Assembly: GCA_014378085.1 (NCBI GenBank)
Contig: JACMOJ010000371.1
Location: 1-13,648 of the forward strand
DNA length: 13,648 bases
Direction: 5' to 3'
Source of the DNA: Burkholderiales bacterium
Lineage (GTDB): Bacteria; Pseudomonadota; Gammaproteobacteria; Burkholderiales; Usitatibacteraceae
The notes below the pieces were generated by a model that was not told the origin of the DNA, did not search any database, and worked only from the letters and a program-made list of their open reading frames with translations. A program made the translations under genes and the position numbers. Within the stretch, counting starts at the first letter, position 1. The number at the start of each line of letters is the position of its first letter. This document shows, piece after piece, positions 1-6,503 of this stretch.

Positions 1-1
1 G

Positions 2-226
2 AGCGAGCGCAGCGATGAGGAATCTGCTTTTGCCGTCGCCTGCTGGCGCATCGGCGCAATCTGGGTCGTGCTCAGCCTCGTCTTTGAGTTCAGCCTAGGC
101 CTGAGCCTTGGCATGGCATGGCCGCGCATGCTGGAAGACTACGACCTTACGCGCGGCGGGTTGATGCTCTTCGGGCTGGCGGCAATGTTCGCGATGCAGT
201 GGTTAGTGAACCGACTGCGAACATAA
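2..226 (+). CDS. Integral membrane protein, C-terminal part (5' end outside window)
   Basis: An open frame enters from the left edge and ends with TAA at 224-226, giving 74 residues with no start visible. It has two hydrophobic stretches, roughly residues 10-35 and 57-70. They are joined by a polar segment with the order WPRM-LEDYDLTRGGL, followed by a membrane helix and the basic end NRLRT. This WxRxLxDYDLxRGGL-then-helix ending recalls a family of small bacterial inner-membrane proteins of unknown function that I know only as hypothetical. It is probably the last core gene before the accessory island, because the next gene starts a toxin-antitoxin module after an 80-base gap. Function is not assignable. 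The frame and C-terminus are clear, the family only moderately so. Confidence 0.6.
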   Translation, partial: SERSDEESAFAVACWRIGAIWVVLSLVFEFSLGLSLGMAWPRMLEDYDLTRGGLMLFGLAAMFAMQWLVNRLRT

Positions 227-271
227 GAGTAGCCCACACAGCACCTCAGGCCGCACAAACTGCCGTGCGAG

Positions 272-297
272 CATATGACCATCTGGATAGTCATATG
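272..297 (+). promoter_or_regulatory. Inverted repeat operator over the antitoxin ribosome-binding region
   Basis: CATATGAC at 272-279 is matched by GTCATATG at 290-297. Extending inward gives 11-base arms with one mismatch around a CTGG loop. The repeat ends 8 bases before the GTG start of the Phd-type antitoxin and overlaps its Shine-Dalgarno-like GGAG (297-300). Phd/YefM antitoxins autoregulate by binding palindromes at their own promoters, so this is the natural operator candidate. Binding here could also block ribosome access. No convincing -35/-10 pair was identified. Confidence 0.5.
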
Positions 298-305
298 GAG
301 CCACG

Positions 306-557
306 GTGCTTGCATTCAGTGTCGCCGAAGCCAAGGCGCAGTTAAGCGCCATTATTGAAATGGTCGAGCACGGTGAAACCGTGACGATCACCAAGCGCGG
401 CAAGCCAGTGGTGAATATGGTGCCGGCCAATGCGCCGCCAAGGAAACCGAAGTGGAATTTGGAGGAGGCGCGTGCAATTCGTGAGCGTACGCTGATGATG
501 AAAGAAAATTCCGTCGAGATCATCCGCAAAATGCGTGACGGTGAGATTAATGAGTGA
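306..557 (+). CDS. Phd/YefM-family type II antitoxin
   Basis: An 83-residue protein of typical antitoxin size. The N-terminus has the Phd/YefM signature: FSVAEAKAQLSAII (about residues 4-17), then EHGETVTITKRGKPVVNMVP (21-40), the small alpha/beta DNA-binding and dimerization fold. The charged, probably disordered tail (about 45-83) would wrap the toxin. The start is GTG at 306, preceded by GGAG at 297-300; an in-frame TAG at 288-290 rules out anything longer. Its stop (555-557) lies inside the next frame, which begins with ATG at 550 in TAATGAGTGA, the overlap expected of a co-translated toxin. That PIN toxin is broken, so this antitoxin may be an orphan, kept as a repressor or for cross-neutralisation. 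Confidence 0.85.
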   Translation: MLAFSVAEAKAQLSAIIEMVEHGETVTITKRGKPVVNMVPANAPPRKPKWNLEEARAIRERTLMMKENSVEIIRKMRDGEINE

Positions 558-1082
558 GGCAAATGATGGGCAGACCATCTACCTCCACACCAACATTCTT
601 GTTTCAATATTGACCGAGGACGGGCTGTCTGCCACTGCGATTGATTGGTTGGATGCGCAATCTGGACGTCTGGCCATCAGTGGGTAAGCGCAGAATTTAA
701 CGCGGTAGCGGGTGTGCGGTACCGAAAGGGCGGACTCAAACGTGATGTGGCAAAGCTTGCTACAGAAACGCTTGAGCGAAGAGCGCAGTCGCACTTTGTC
801 ATGCTCCCCGTGAGCAACAAAGCCGCCGCCCTCGCTGCCGAATGGCTGCGTAACCCTTTGCAAACCAATGACGCACTGCACCTCGCTATCGCCCACGCGG
901 GCGGTGCCACTACCCTCGCCACATTCGATGAACGCTTCGCCAAGGCCGCGCAAAAGCTGCGGCTGCACAACCTAAAGATTGAATTGATCCGCCCAGCGCC
1001 ACCGTGGGTGGCGCAGAAACGCGCGGCGTATTTGGTGGGGGCGGCACCGAAACCAGGCCCGAAGAAAAAAGTAAAACCCTAG
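550..1082 (+). pseudogene. PIN-domain (VapC-like) toxin, frameshifted and missing a catalytic Asp
   Basis: The frame starting at ATG 550 overlaps the antitoxin and begins MSEANDGQTIYLHTNILVSI, the first PIN strand. It stops at TAA 685-687 after ...LAISG. The fold resumes one frame over with WVSAEFNAV and runs to the stop at 1082. It includes the PIN C-terminal core LQTNDALHLAIAHAGG and TLATFDERFAKAA, so the acidic residues there survive. PIN nucleases normally read YLDTNxL at the start; this copy has YLHTN, replacing the first metal-binding Asp with His. Relatives often read SDWVxxEF at the break. A 4-base deletion between TG repeats (agTG-nn-TGggta) would explain the loss and the shift, but this is inference. 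The tail is lysine- and proline-rich (PKPGPKKKVKP). Toxin activity is very unlikely. Confidence 0.8.
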
Positions 1083-1212
1083 AAGAGGCGGGTGTTTTCA
1101 GAAATAAGTGGCTGGAAATGCCCGTAGATATTGGCTTTCATTGTTTGCCTTGATGTTATCTACCACAACCGAGTCGTGGCCATCACTTCTGCCCAAGCGA
1201 AATCTGCGGGCA

Positions 1213-1298
1213 TTCACATTTCATGAAACGTGAAAATTATTGTAAAAATATGATAAATATACAATAATTAAAGATATTCACGTTTCATGAAACATGAA
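1213..1298 (+). promoter_or_regulatory. Twin palindromic operators flanking an AT-rich promoter
   Basis: Two 22-bp near-perfect palindromes of the form TTCAC(A/G)TTTCATGAAAC plus a mirrored end lie at 1213-1234 and 1277-1298, 64 bp apart centre to centre. They sit in a 26-bp direct repeat (1212-1237 and 1276-1301) with only two differences. Between them is a perfect 10-base inverted repeat, AATTATTGTA (1235-1244) and TACAATAATT (1260-1269). The AT-rich core offers -10-like hexamers TATGAT (1249-1254) and TACAAT (1260-1265). The second operator ends 8 bases before the ATG at 1307. The spacing suggests that two dimers of the downstream winged-helix protein, possibly joined by a loop, repress their own operon. 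Confidence 0.7.
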
Positions 1299-1306
1299 AA
1301 TCCAAA

Positions 1307-1852
1307 ATGAACAAGACGCCCCTCTCACTCAAGCCACAAGATCTATTCGTGCTACTGACCATGCTCGCGCACGGTGGTAAAGCGCCGGGATACATCATCC
1401 TAATCTTTTGGACAGGGCTCGCGCCATCCGTGTTGCACGGCGTGATGAAGCGCGCAAAGGCAGCCGGCCTGATGGCGGTGGACGCAGAGGGCAACTACGT
1501 GGTGCTGAAACCGCAGCTGAAAGAATTTGTGCTGTTTGGCGCGCGTTATGCGTTCCCTGCGCAGTTAGGCGGGCTCACGCGCGGCGTGCCGACGAGCTAC
1601 GCCGCTGCGCCGCTGAATAGCATCATTGCGCCGTCGGCTGATGCCGTGCCCGTTTGGCCGCACGGGCGCGGTGAAGTGCGCGGCCTTGCGCTCACACCCC
1701 TGCACTCAAACGTGCCTGAGGTCGCCATGCGCGATGAAAAAACACACGCGGTGCTGTCGCTATTCGACGCGATTCGGGCGGGGCAAACGCGCGAACGTAA
1801 CGCCGCGCGTGAGCTGCTTGAGCCGTACTTTCAAACGAGTCCAAGCGCGTAA
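1307..1852 (+). CDS. Winged-helix (MarR-like) regulator, predicted antitoxin of nucleotidyltransferase pair
   Basis: A 181-residue protein. Residues about 8-75 look like a winged helix: LKPQDLFVLLTMLAH, then LAPSVLHGVMKRAKAAGL as the probable recognition-helix region. The rest carries motifs I associate with a widespread uncharacterised family: GARYAFP (78-84), TRGVPTSYAA (91-100), VWPHG (116-120), GLALTPLH (126-133) and DAIRAGQTRERNAA (154-167). Family members commonly sit directly before a nucleotidyltransferase-fold gene, as here (12-nt gap). The helix before the recognition helix (YIILIFWTG) is unusually hydrophobic; the other frames contain stops here, so it is divergence, not a frameshift. 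Proposed role: DNA-binding antitoxin and autorepressor acting on the twin operators upstream. No good Shine-Dalgarno precedes the ATG. The antitoxin role is inferred from context. Confidence 0.75.
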   Translation: MNKTPLSLKPQDLFVLLTMLAHGGKAPGYIILIFWTGLAPSVLHGVMKRAKAAGLMAVDAEGNYVVLKPQLKEFVLFGARYAFPAQLGGLTRGVPTSYAAAPLNSIIAPSADAVPVWPHGRGEVRGLALTPLHSNVPEVAMRDEKTHAVLSLFDAIRAGQTRERNAARELLEPYFQTSPSA

Positions 1853-1864
1853 AGCGCGAAAGCA

Positions 1865-2566
1865 ATGCGCGCAAACGACCCCAACATCGCCAAGGTTGAA
1901 TTGATAGCCGAGGCAATCGGTGAACTTGCCGACGAGCTCGTTTTTGTTGGTGGATGCGCAGCCGGGCTGCTCATCACCGACCCCGCGGCACCGCCGGTGC
2001 GAGTGACCTACGACGTGGACCTTCTCGTGCAGGTGGCAACACTCATCGAATATCACGCGGCCGAAAAACAGCTCGCCGCACGAGGCTTTAAGCGCGACCT
2101 GGCAGCGGATGCGCCGATATGCCGATGGGTATTCAACGCGCTCGAAGTTGACCTCATGCCCACAGAGTCAACGATTCTCGGGTTCTCCAATCGCTGGTAT
2201 CCCCATGCAATTAAAACCGCGACAAGGTTGATCCTTCCCAGTGGCAAGCGCATCAAGTTGATATCCGCCACTGCATTTGTCGCGACCAAGTTTGAAGCGT
2301 TTAATGATCGTGGCAAGCGCGACCTGCTCGGCAGCCACGATCTTGAAGACATCCTGAACGTAATCGAAGGTCGTCCGACACTTGTGACTGAAATCGCAAC
2401 CGAAAGCGCGGCGCTACGGCAATATCTGGCCGAAGCATTTGCGGCGCTAACGAGGTTGCCCAGCTTTGATGACTACCTGCCCGGCTTGCTCGCGCAAGAC
2501 GCACTACAGGGCGAGCGGGTGGCGATTGTGAAGAGCCGCATTAGTAAGATTGCGCTGATGATGTGA
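1865..2566 (+). CDS. Nucleotidyltransferase-fold protein (AbiEii/MenT-like), predicted toxin
   Basis: A 233-residue protein with the minimal nucleotidyltransferase layout. GGCAAGLL (29-36) is the glycine turn and YDVDLLV (49-55) holds the metal-binding D50 and D52. LEVDLMP (93-99) gives a probable third acidic residue (D96). FVATKFEAF (138-146) supplies a lysine (K142), and GSHDLEDI (156-163) matches the later acidic motif of AbiEii/MenT-type enzymes. CRWVF and LGFSNRWYP (105-113) are typical of this subfamily. In characterised type IV and MenAT systems such enzymes block translation, for example by adding nucleotides to tRNA ends; that activity here is inference. It lies 12 nt behind the winged-helix gene, so the two form one operon. 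All core residues look intact. Confidence 0.8.
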   Translation: MRANDPNIAKVELIAEAIGELADELVFVGGCAAGLLITDPAAPPVRVTYDVDLLVQVATLIEYHAAEKQLAARGFKRDLAADAPICRWVFNALEVDLMPTESTILGFSNRWYPHAIKTATRLILPSGKRIKLISATAFVATKFEAFNDRGKRDLLGSHDLEDILNVIEGRPTLVTEIATESAALRQYLAEAFAALTRLPSFDDYLPGLLAQDALQGERVAIVKSRISKIALMM

Positions 2567-2793
2567 GGGCCTTGGCATCGCAGCAATATTGGCGACGCCA
2601 TGGCTGGTGGCGAAATGGGACGGTTTCAGGAAATTAGTGCAACACCTGCTGAATTAGGGCGGGCGTCTTGCAGCATTAATGCCCTAAAGTGCAGGCGGAA
2701 TAAGGCGTTTCGTTTTGACGATTCAACGCCCGCCCGCCCCAAGTGCATTCGGCATCACGATTCCCCCCCCCGATTTCATGCCAACATGCAGCC
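2567..2793. other. Intergenic region with nested inverted repeats and a C9 tract
   Basis: No gene is supported in these 227 bases. TTAGGGC (2655-2661) pairs with GCCCTAA (2681-2687). GGGCGGGCGT (2657-2666) pairs with ACGCCCGCCC (2726-2735). A small stem CGCCAT (2596-2601) / GTGGCG (2607-2612) lies just after the nucleotidyltransferase stop, without a T run. TTGACG at 2715-2720 is a possible -35, but no matching -10 is visible. Nine C residues run from 2763 to 2771, shortly before the MazG-like start. The region must separate the upstream TA operon from the MazG-helicase operon, so it probably holds a terminator and a promoter. I found no LexA-type CTG-N10-CAG box. Confidence 0.4.
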
Positions 2794-3141
2794 ATGACAG
2801 ATCTCGAATCCCTCCGTGACCAAATTCGAACCTTCGCCGCCGAACGCGACTGGGACCAATTCCACTCACCGAAGAACCTAGCGTCTGCGCTGGGGGTGGA
2901 GGCTGCGGAACTGCTGGAGAAGTTTCAATGGCTGACTGAAGCGCAGAGCCAAGCACTGCCGCCGGATACACTTGAAGGCGTAAAGCACGAAGTGGCCGAT
3001 GTGCTGCTCTACCTGATCCGCATTAGCGACAAACTCGGCATTGATCTTATCGCCGCCGCGCAAGCGAAGATGGCTCTGAACGCCCAGAAATATCCGGTGG
3101 ATCTGGCGCGGGGGACGAGTAAGAAGTACGACGAGCTGTAG
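2794..3141 (+). CDS. MazG/dCTPase-like nucleotide pyrophosphohydrolase
   Basis: A 115-residue all-helical protein closely resembling the dCTP pyrophosphatase (DCTPP1) branch of the MazG family. These enzymes cleave (d)NTPs to the monophosphate and pyrophosphate. Visible motifs are FAAERDWDQFHSPKNLA (14-30), the metal-binding ExxE in VEAAELLEKFQWL (E36, E39), the ExxD in HEVADVLLYL (E66, D69), and the family C-terminus KYPVDLARGTSKKYDEL. The length is normal for a single-domain enzyme. I chose ATG 2794 because homology begins there; an upstream in-frame ATG at 2743 adds 17 residues that cross the C9 tract and resemble nothing. The stop is 3 nt from the next ATG, so it is translationally tied to the helicase gene. 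In this setting it probably adjusts nucleotide pools during stress or phage attack, which is inference. Confidence 0.85.
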   Translation: MTDLESLRDQIRTFAAERDWDQFHSPKNLASALGVEAAELLEKFQWLTEAQSQALPPDTLEGVKHEVADVLLYLIRISDKLGIDLIAAAQAKMALNAQKYPVDLARGTSKKYDEL

Positions 3142-3144
3142 CCA

Positions 3145-5574
3145 ATGATCGTATACGCAAACCAAAAGCGGGCATTTCTTGACGATGCGCAGCGGTCAGA
3201 CATTGCCGATGCTGTTCGGCAACGCTATTTGGAGCGCACCGGTCGCCGTGTTTCGCCATCCGAAGCGAACGCGTGGCAGGCTTCACTCAGCGCATTTGCG
3301 ATCGCGTTAAACGATGACCGGATTCCTGATGACGCAGGCGTCGCAATCGAATACGGAATTCACGGAACAAGTAAACGCATTGACATGATGGTCAGCGGCT
3401 TGGATGCAGCAGGTGGCAAGAACGTCGTCATCGTAGAGCTTAAACAATGGCAATCGGTTGAGAAGACCGAAAAAGACGGCGTTGTCCGCACACGCATGGG
3501 TGGCGGAAACATCGAAACACCGCACCCGTCCTACCAAGCATGGTCGTACGCAGAGCTTTTGCGAAACTTCAATGAGGCAGTCTCGGCTGACGGCGTTCGG
3601 CTATTGCCTTGCGCCTACTTGCATAACTACCCGCCGGGCGGCGCGGTTGAAGATGCCGTATACAAAGTTCATGTCATTCGAGCGCCGCTGTTTTTAAAGG
3701 GCGAGGCGGAGCGCGAAAAACTACGTTCCTTCATTAGTCGGTACGTCAAGACTGGCGATAAGCTAGGCGCGATTTATGAAATGGATGGCGCGCGTCTTCG
3801 GCCGTCAAAAGGCTTGATCGACGCCATCGCTGGGATGATGGCTGGGAGGCAAGAATTTGCGCTGATTGATGAGCAAAAATTGGTCTTTGAAGCAGCATTG
3901 AAAATGGCGCGCGGAATAGAAAAAGGCGGGAAGCAGGTGTTAATCGTCGAGGGTGGCCCCGGGACCGGAAAATCTGTTTTGGCAATAAATTTGCTGGCGT
4001 CGATCCTGAAAATGGAACGCGTCGCCATGTATGTAACGAAGAACGCCGCACCGCGCGCCGTGATGGAAAGCAGCCTTTTGGGGAGTATGAAGCGAAGCGC
4101 CATCTCCAATCTGTTCGTTGGCTCGGGAAAATTCACGGAAGCAAACGAAAATGAATTCGACGCCCTCATCATTGATGAGGCTCATCGGCTTAATGAGAAG
4201 TCTGGTTTGTACGGCAATCTGGGTGAAAACCAAATCAAAGAGTTGATCCACGCGGCAAAACTTGCGATCTTTTTTATCGATGAAAATCAGACTGTCACAT
4301 TTAAAGACGTGGGTTCGAAGGCAGAAATTTGTGGCTGGGCCAAATCTGCTGGCGCAAAAGTGACCAACATGGAACTAGCGTCGCAATTTCGATGCAACGG
4401 ATCAGATGGCTATGTGGCTTGGCTTGATGAAGTGCTCGCCGTACGAGAGACGGCAAATCCTACGCTGGATGTTGCCGAGTTTGATTTTCGCGTCGTTGAT
4501 TCACCAAACCAGTTGAGGGACATAGTCCGGCTAAAAAACCGGGAGCGGAATCGGGCACGAATGGTTGCCGGCTATTGTTGGGATTGGAAGAGCAAAAAAT
4601 CTCCGTCCGCGTTCGATGTCGAATTGCCTGAGTTTGATTTCAAGATGCGATGGAATCTCGCATCCGATAAGAGTCTATGGATAATCGCGCCAAATTCTGT
4701 GGAGGAAATTGGTTGTGTTCATACCTGTCAGGGGCTTGAGCTTGACTATGTAGGTGTGGTCGTCGGCCCTGATTTTGTTGTGCGTGATGGTGTCGTAAAA
4801 ACACAACCGGAAATGCGGTCTAAGCATGACCGATCCATCAAAGGCTACAAAAAGCTCAAGAAAAGCAATCCCGCTGAAGCCGAACGAAGAACTTCAGAAA
4901 TTATCAAGAATACCTACCGAACCCTGATGACCCGCGGAATGAAGGGGTGTTATGTCTACTTTGTGGATAACGAGTCTGCAGCGCATTTCAAAGCTCGGCT
5001 GGTCGGAACTCGCAAACCTGAGCCCGAGCCTAAACAATCTTTCGCGGAAGTGGTTAGCCCCTCGCGACTGCTGCCGTTCAAACCCGTCCCGCGGGACAAA
5101 GTGGAGCCGTTTAAAAATGCGGTTCCACTTGTTGATTTAAAAATGGCGGCGGGCGCGTTTAGTGAGGGGCAGTATTTTGATGAAGACTCCGTTAAGTGGG
5201 TCGAACTATCGGGGCCATACAAACCGACCGAGGGGTACTTTGTCGCGCAGGTTGTCGGCGAGTCAATGAACCGAACAATCGAAAATGGCGCCTGGTGCCT
5301 GTTTCGTATGAACCCGGCGGGTACACGGCAAGGAAAAGTTGTTGTGGCCCAAATCCGCGACCACACCGATCCTGATTTCGGTGGTCGCTATACGGTAAAG
5401 CGTTATACAAGTGTGAAGCAGCCGACGTCCTCTGACCCTGTGGGCCACGTCAGCGTAACACTCTCGCCAGATAGCGACGATCCCAAATATGCGCCGTTAA
5501 TTTTTGACGGTAAGTCAGCGTCTGACATGCAAATACTTGCGGAGTTTGTGGCGCTTCTCGACGCGGACAATTAA
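3145..5574 (+). CDS. Nuclease-like / Schlafen-group-3 (DUF2075) helicase / S24 peptidase fusion
   Basis: An 809-residue cytosolic multidomain protein. Residues about 60-180 resemble a PD-(D/E)xK nuclease: RIDMMV (D80), then VVIVELKQWQ (E98, K100). Residues about 240-620 are a superfamily 1-like DUF2075 helicase: Walker A GGPGTGKS (270-277), Walker B LIIDEAHR (341-348), ELASQFRCNG (410-419), HTCQGLELDYVG (526-537) and RTLMTRGMKGCYVY (592-605). After a proline-rich linker (about 622-660), residues 661-760 form an S24 domain. It has MAAGAFSEGQ (667-676) with a possible Ala-Gly cleavage site, VVGESMN with nucleophile S707, and YTVKRY with general base K752. All key residues are present. The gene starts 3 nt after the MazG-like gene. 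Likely role: a DNA- or RNA-acting defence or repair effector under S24-based control. The domains are well supported, the biological role is inferred. Confidence 0.85.
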   Translation: MIVYANQKRAFLDDAQRSDIADAVRQRYLERTGRRVSPSEANAWQASLSAFAIALNDDRIPDDAGVAIEYGIHGTSKRIDMMVSGLDAAGGKNVVIVELKQWQSVEKTEKDGVVRTRMGGGNIETPHPSYQAWSYAELLRNFNEAVSADGVRLLPCAYLHNYPPGGAVEDAVYKVHVIRAPLFLKGEAEREKLRSFISRYVKTGDKLGAIYEMDGARLRPSKGLIDAIAGMMAGRQEFALIDEQKLVFEAALKMARGIEKGGKQVLIVEGGPGTGKSVLAINLLASILKMERVAMYVTKNAAPRAVMESSLLGSMKRSAISNLFVGSGKFTEANENEFDALIIDEAHRLNEKSGLYGNLGENQIKELIHAAKLAIFFIDENQTVTFKDVGSKAEICGWAKSAGAKVTNMELASQFRCNGSDGYVAWLDEVLAVRETANPTLDVAEFDFRVVDSPNQLRDIVRLKNRERNRARMVAGYCWDWKSKKSPSAFDVELPEFDFKMRWNLASDKSLWIIAPNSVEEIGCVHTCQGLELDYVGVVVGPDFVVRDGVVKTQPEMRSKHDRSIKGYKKLKKSNPAEAERRTSEIIKNTYRTLMTRGMKGCYVYFVDNESAAHFKARLVGTRKPEPEPKQSFAEVVSPSRLLPFKPVPRDKVEPFKNAVPLVDLKMAAGAFSEGQYFDEDSVKWVELSGPYKPTEGYFVAQVVGESMNRTIENGAWCLFRMNPAGTRQGKVVVAQIRDHTDPDFGGRYTVKRYTSVKQPTSSDPVGHVSVTLSPDSDDPKYAPLIFDGKSASDMQILAEFVALLDADN

Positions 5575-5660
5575 TCGGGTCGGCATGCGGCCTGATCGCT
5601 GCAAACCACCAACCGTAGCAGATTAATGTTTTCATTTGCTCTCCAACACTTGGCTGTTCT

Positions 5661-6503
5661 ATGGCACTTAAACGGAAAACCTCCGCCTTAGAAGACATCG
5701 TCGAGCTAACCTCATACGAGACGTGGTGGGTTTGTGTTGTGCTCGCGATCGTCAGCTTCTTTCTTCTGCGGTGGTTCGCAATGCCCGATCCGATCAAGCC
5801 TGTTGCGATGGAGCAGATGGGCGAATACGCAGGCCGCTTGATTTGGAAGACGCTGGCAAACATTGGGCAGTACGTTTTGCCAATGATTTTTTTTGCGGGT
5901 GCGGTCATGTCCGCGTTTCGTCGCCGCAAGCGCAGCAAGCTCGTGGCCGCGGTCGCCGTCAGCTTAGACGTGGCTGCGCTTGATGGTATGTCGTGGCGAG
6001 AATTCGAGCTGTTAGTTGGTGAGGCGTTTCGGCTTGATGGCTTCGCGGTGGAGGAGCGCGGCGGCTCGTCAGCAGATGGCGGTATCGATCTTGTTATCCG
6101 GCGCGGCACTGAAAAGTTCTTTGTTCAATGCAAGCAATGGAAAGCCATGAATGTCGGCGTAAATGTCGTGCGCGAACTGTACGGCGTGATGGCTGTACAT
6201 GGTGCGGTGGGTGGCTTTGTGGTGACGTCCGGGCGATTCACAAAAGACGCAACCGAGTTCGCCAGCGGGTGCAACGTGATTTTGGTAGATGGCAGCTTTC
6301 TGTTTGACATGATTGCGCGGGCAAAGCGTGTACCAACATCGAATCCCGCCCCGCGTCGCAATTCTTTGTTGGCCGCGCCGAAATGCCCATCGTGCAGCAG
6401 CGATATGGTCGAGCGGGTTGCGACGCGCGGCGGCGGTGCGGGCAAATCGTTTTGGGGTTGTTCTCGCTACCCGCGCTGCAAGGGCACGCGCCAAGATCCC
6501 TAA
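5661..6503 (+). CDS. Membrane-anchored Mrr-family restriction endonuclease with C4 zinc ribbon
   Basis: A 280-residue protein. Two predicted membrane helices (about 22-39 and 68-86) are followed by the basic stretch RRRKRSK, placing the rest in the cytoplasm. Residues about 108-220 form an Mrr-type PD-(D/E)xK nuclease: SWREFELLVGEAFR (111-124), DGGIDLVIRRG (139-149) with D143, VQCKQWK (155-161) with Q156 and K158, then GGFVVTSGRFTKDA. The C-terminus has a topoisomerase-type zinc ribbon, CPSC (242-245) and WGCSRYPRCKG (C267, C273). Mrr enzymes cut modified DNA; membrane-tethered versions with zinc ribbons are widespread but poorly characterised. The start at 5661 keeps the first helix, though no Shine-Dalgarno is evident. 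The second membrane segment is encoded across a run of eight T (5887-5894). The 86-base gap after the helicase gene leaves co-transcription uncertain. Confidence 0.85.
   Translation: MALKRKTSALEDIVELTSYETWWVCVVLAIVSFFLLRWFAMPDPIKPVAMEQMGEYAGRLIWKTLANIGQYVLPMIFFAGAVMSAFRRRKRSKLVAAVAVSLDVAALDGMSWREFELLVGEAFRLDGFAVEERGGSSADGGIDLVIRRGTEKFFVQCKQWKAMNVGVNVVRELYGVMAVHGAVGGFVVTSGRFTKDATEFASGCNVILVDGSFLFDMIARAKRVPTSNPAPRRNSLLAAPKCPSCSSDMVERVATRGGGAGKSFWGCSRYPRCKGTRQDP

Noticed and set aside
118..345. 75-residue plus-strand open frame
   Set aside because: It overlaps the end of the membrane protein gene and the start of the antitoxin, has no recognisable motif, and reads through the inverted repeat operator.
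675..695. Programmed -1 frameshift in the PIN gene
   Set aside because: The site lacks a slippery heptamer and the gene also lost a catalytic Asp, so decay is the simpler explanation.
2743..2793. N-terminal extension of the MazG-like protein
   Set aside because: The 17 extra residues cross the C9 tract and are unlike the family, whose similarity begins at the Met encoded at 2794.
2567..2793. LexA (SOS) box upstream of the MazG-helicase operon
   Set aside because: I looked for CTG-N10-CAG because of the S24 domain; the CTG triplets at 2646 and 2649 have no CAG at the right spacing.
5450..6109. 219-residue minus-strand open frame opposite the Mrr gene
   Set aside because: No motif is visible and it covers the end of the helicase and the start of the Mrr gene, both strongly supported.
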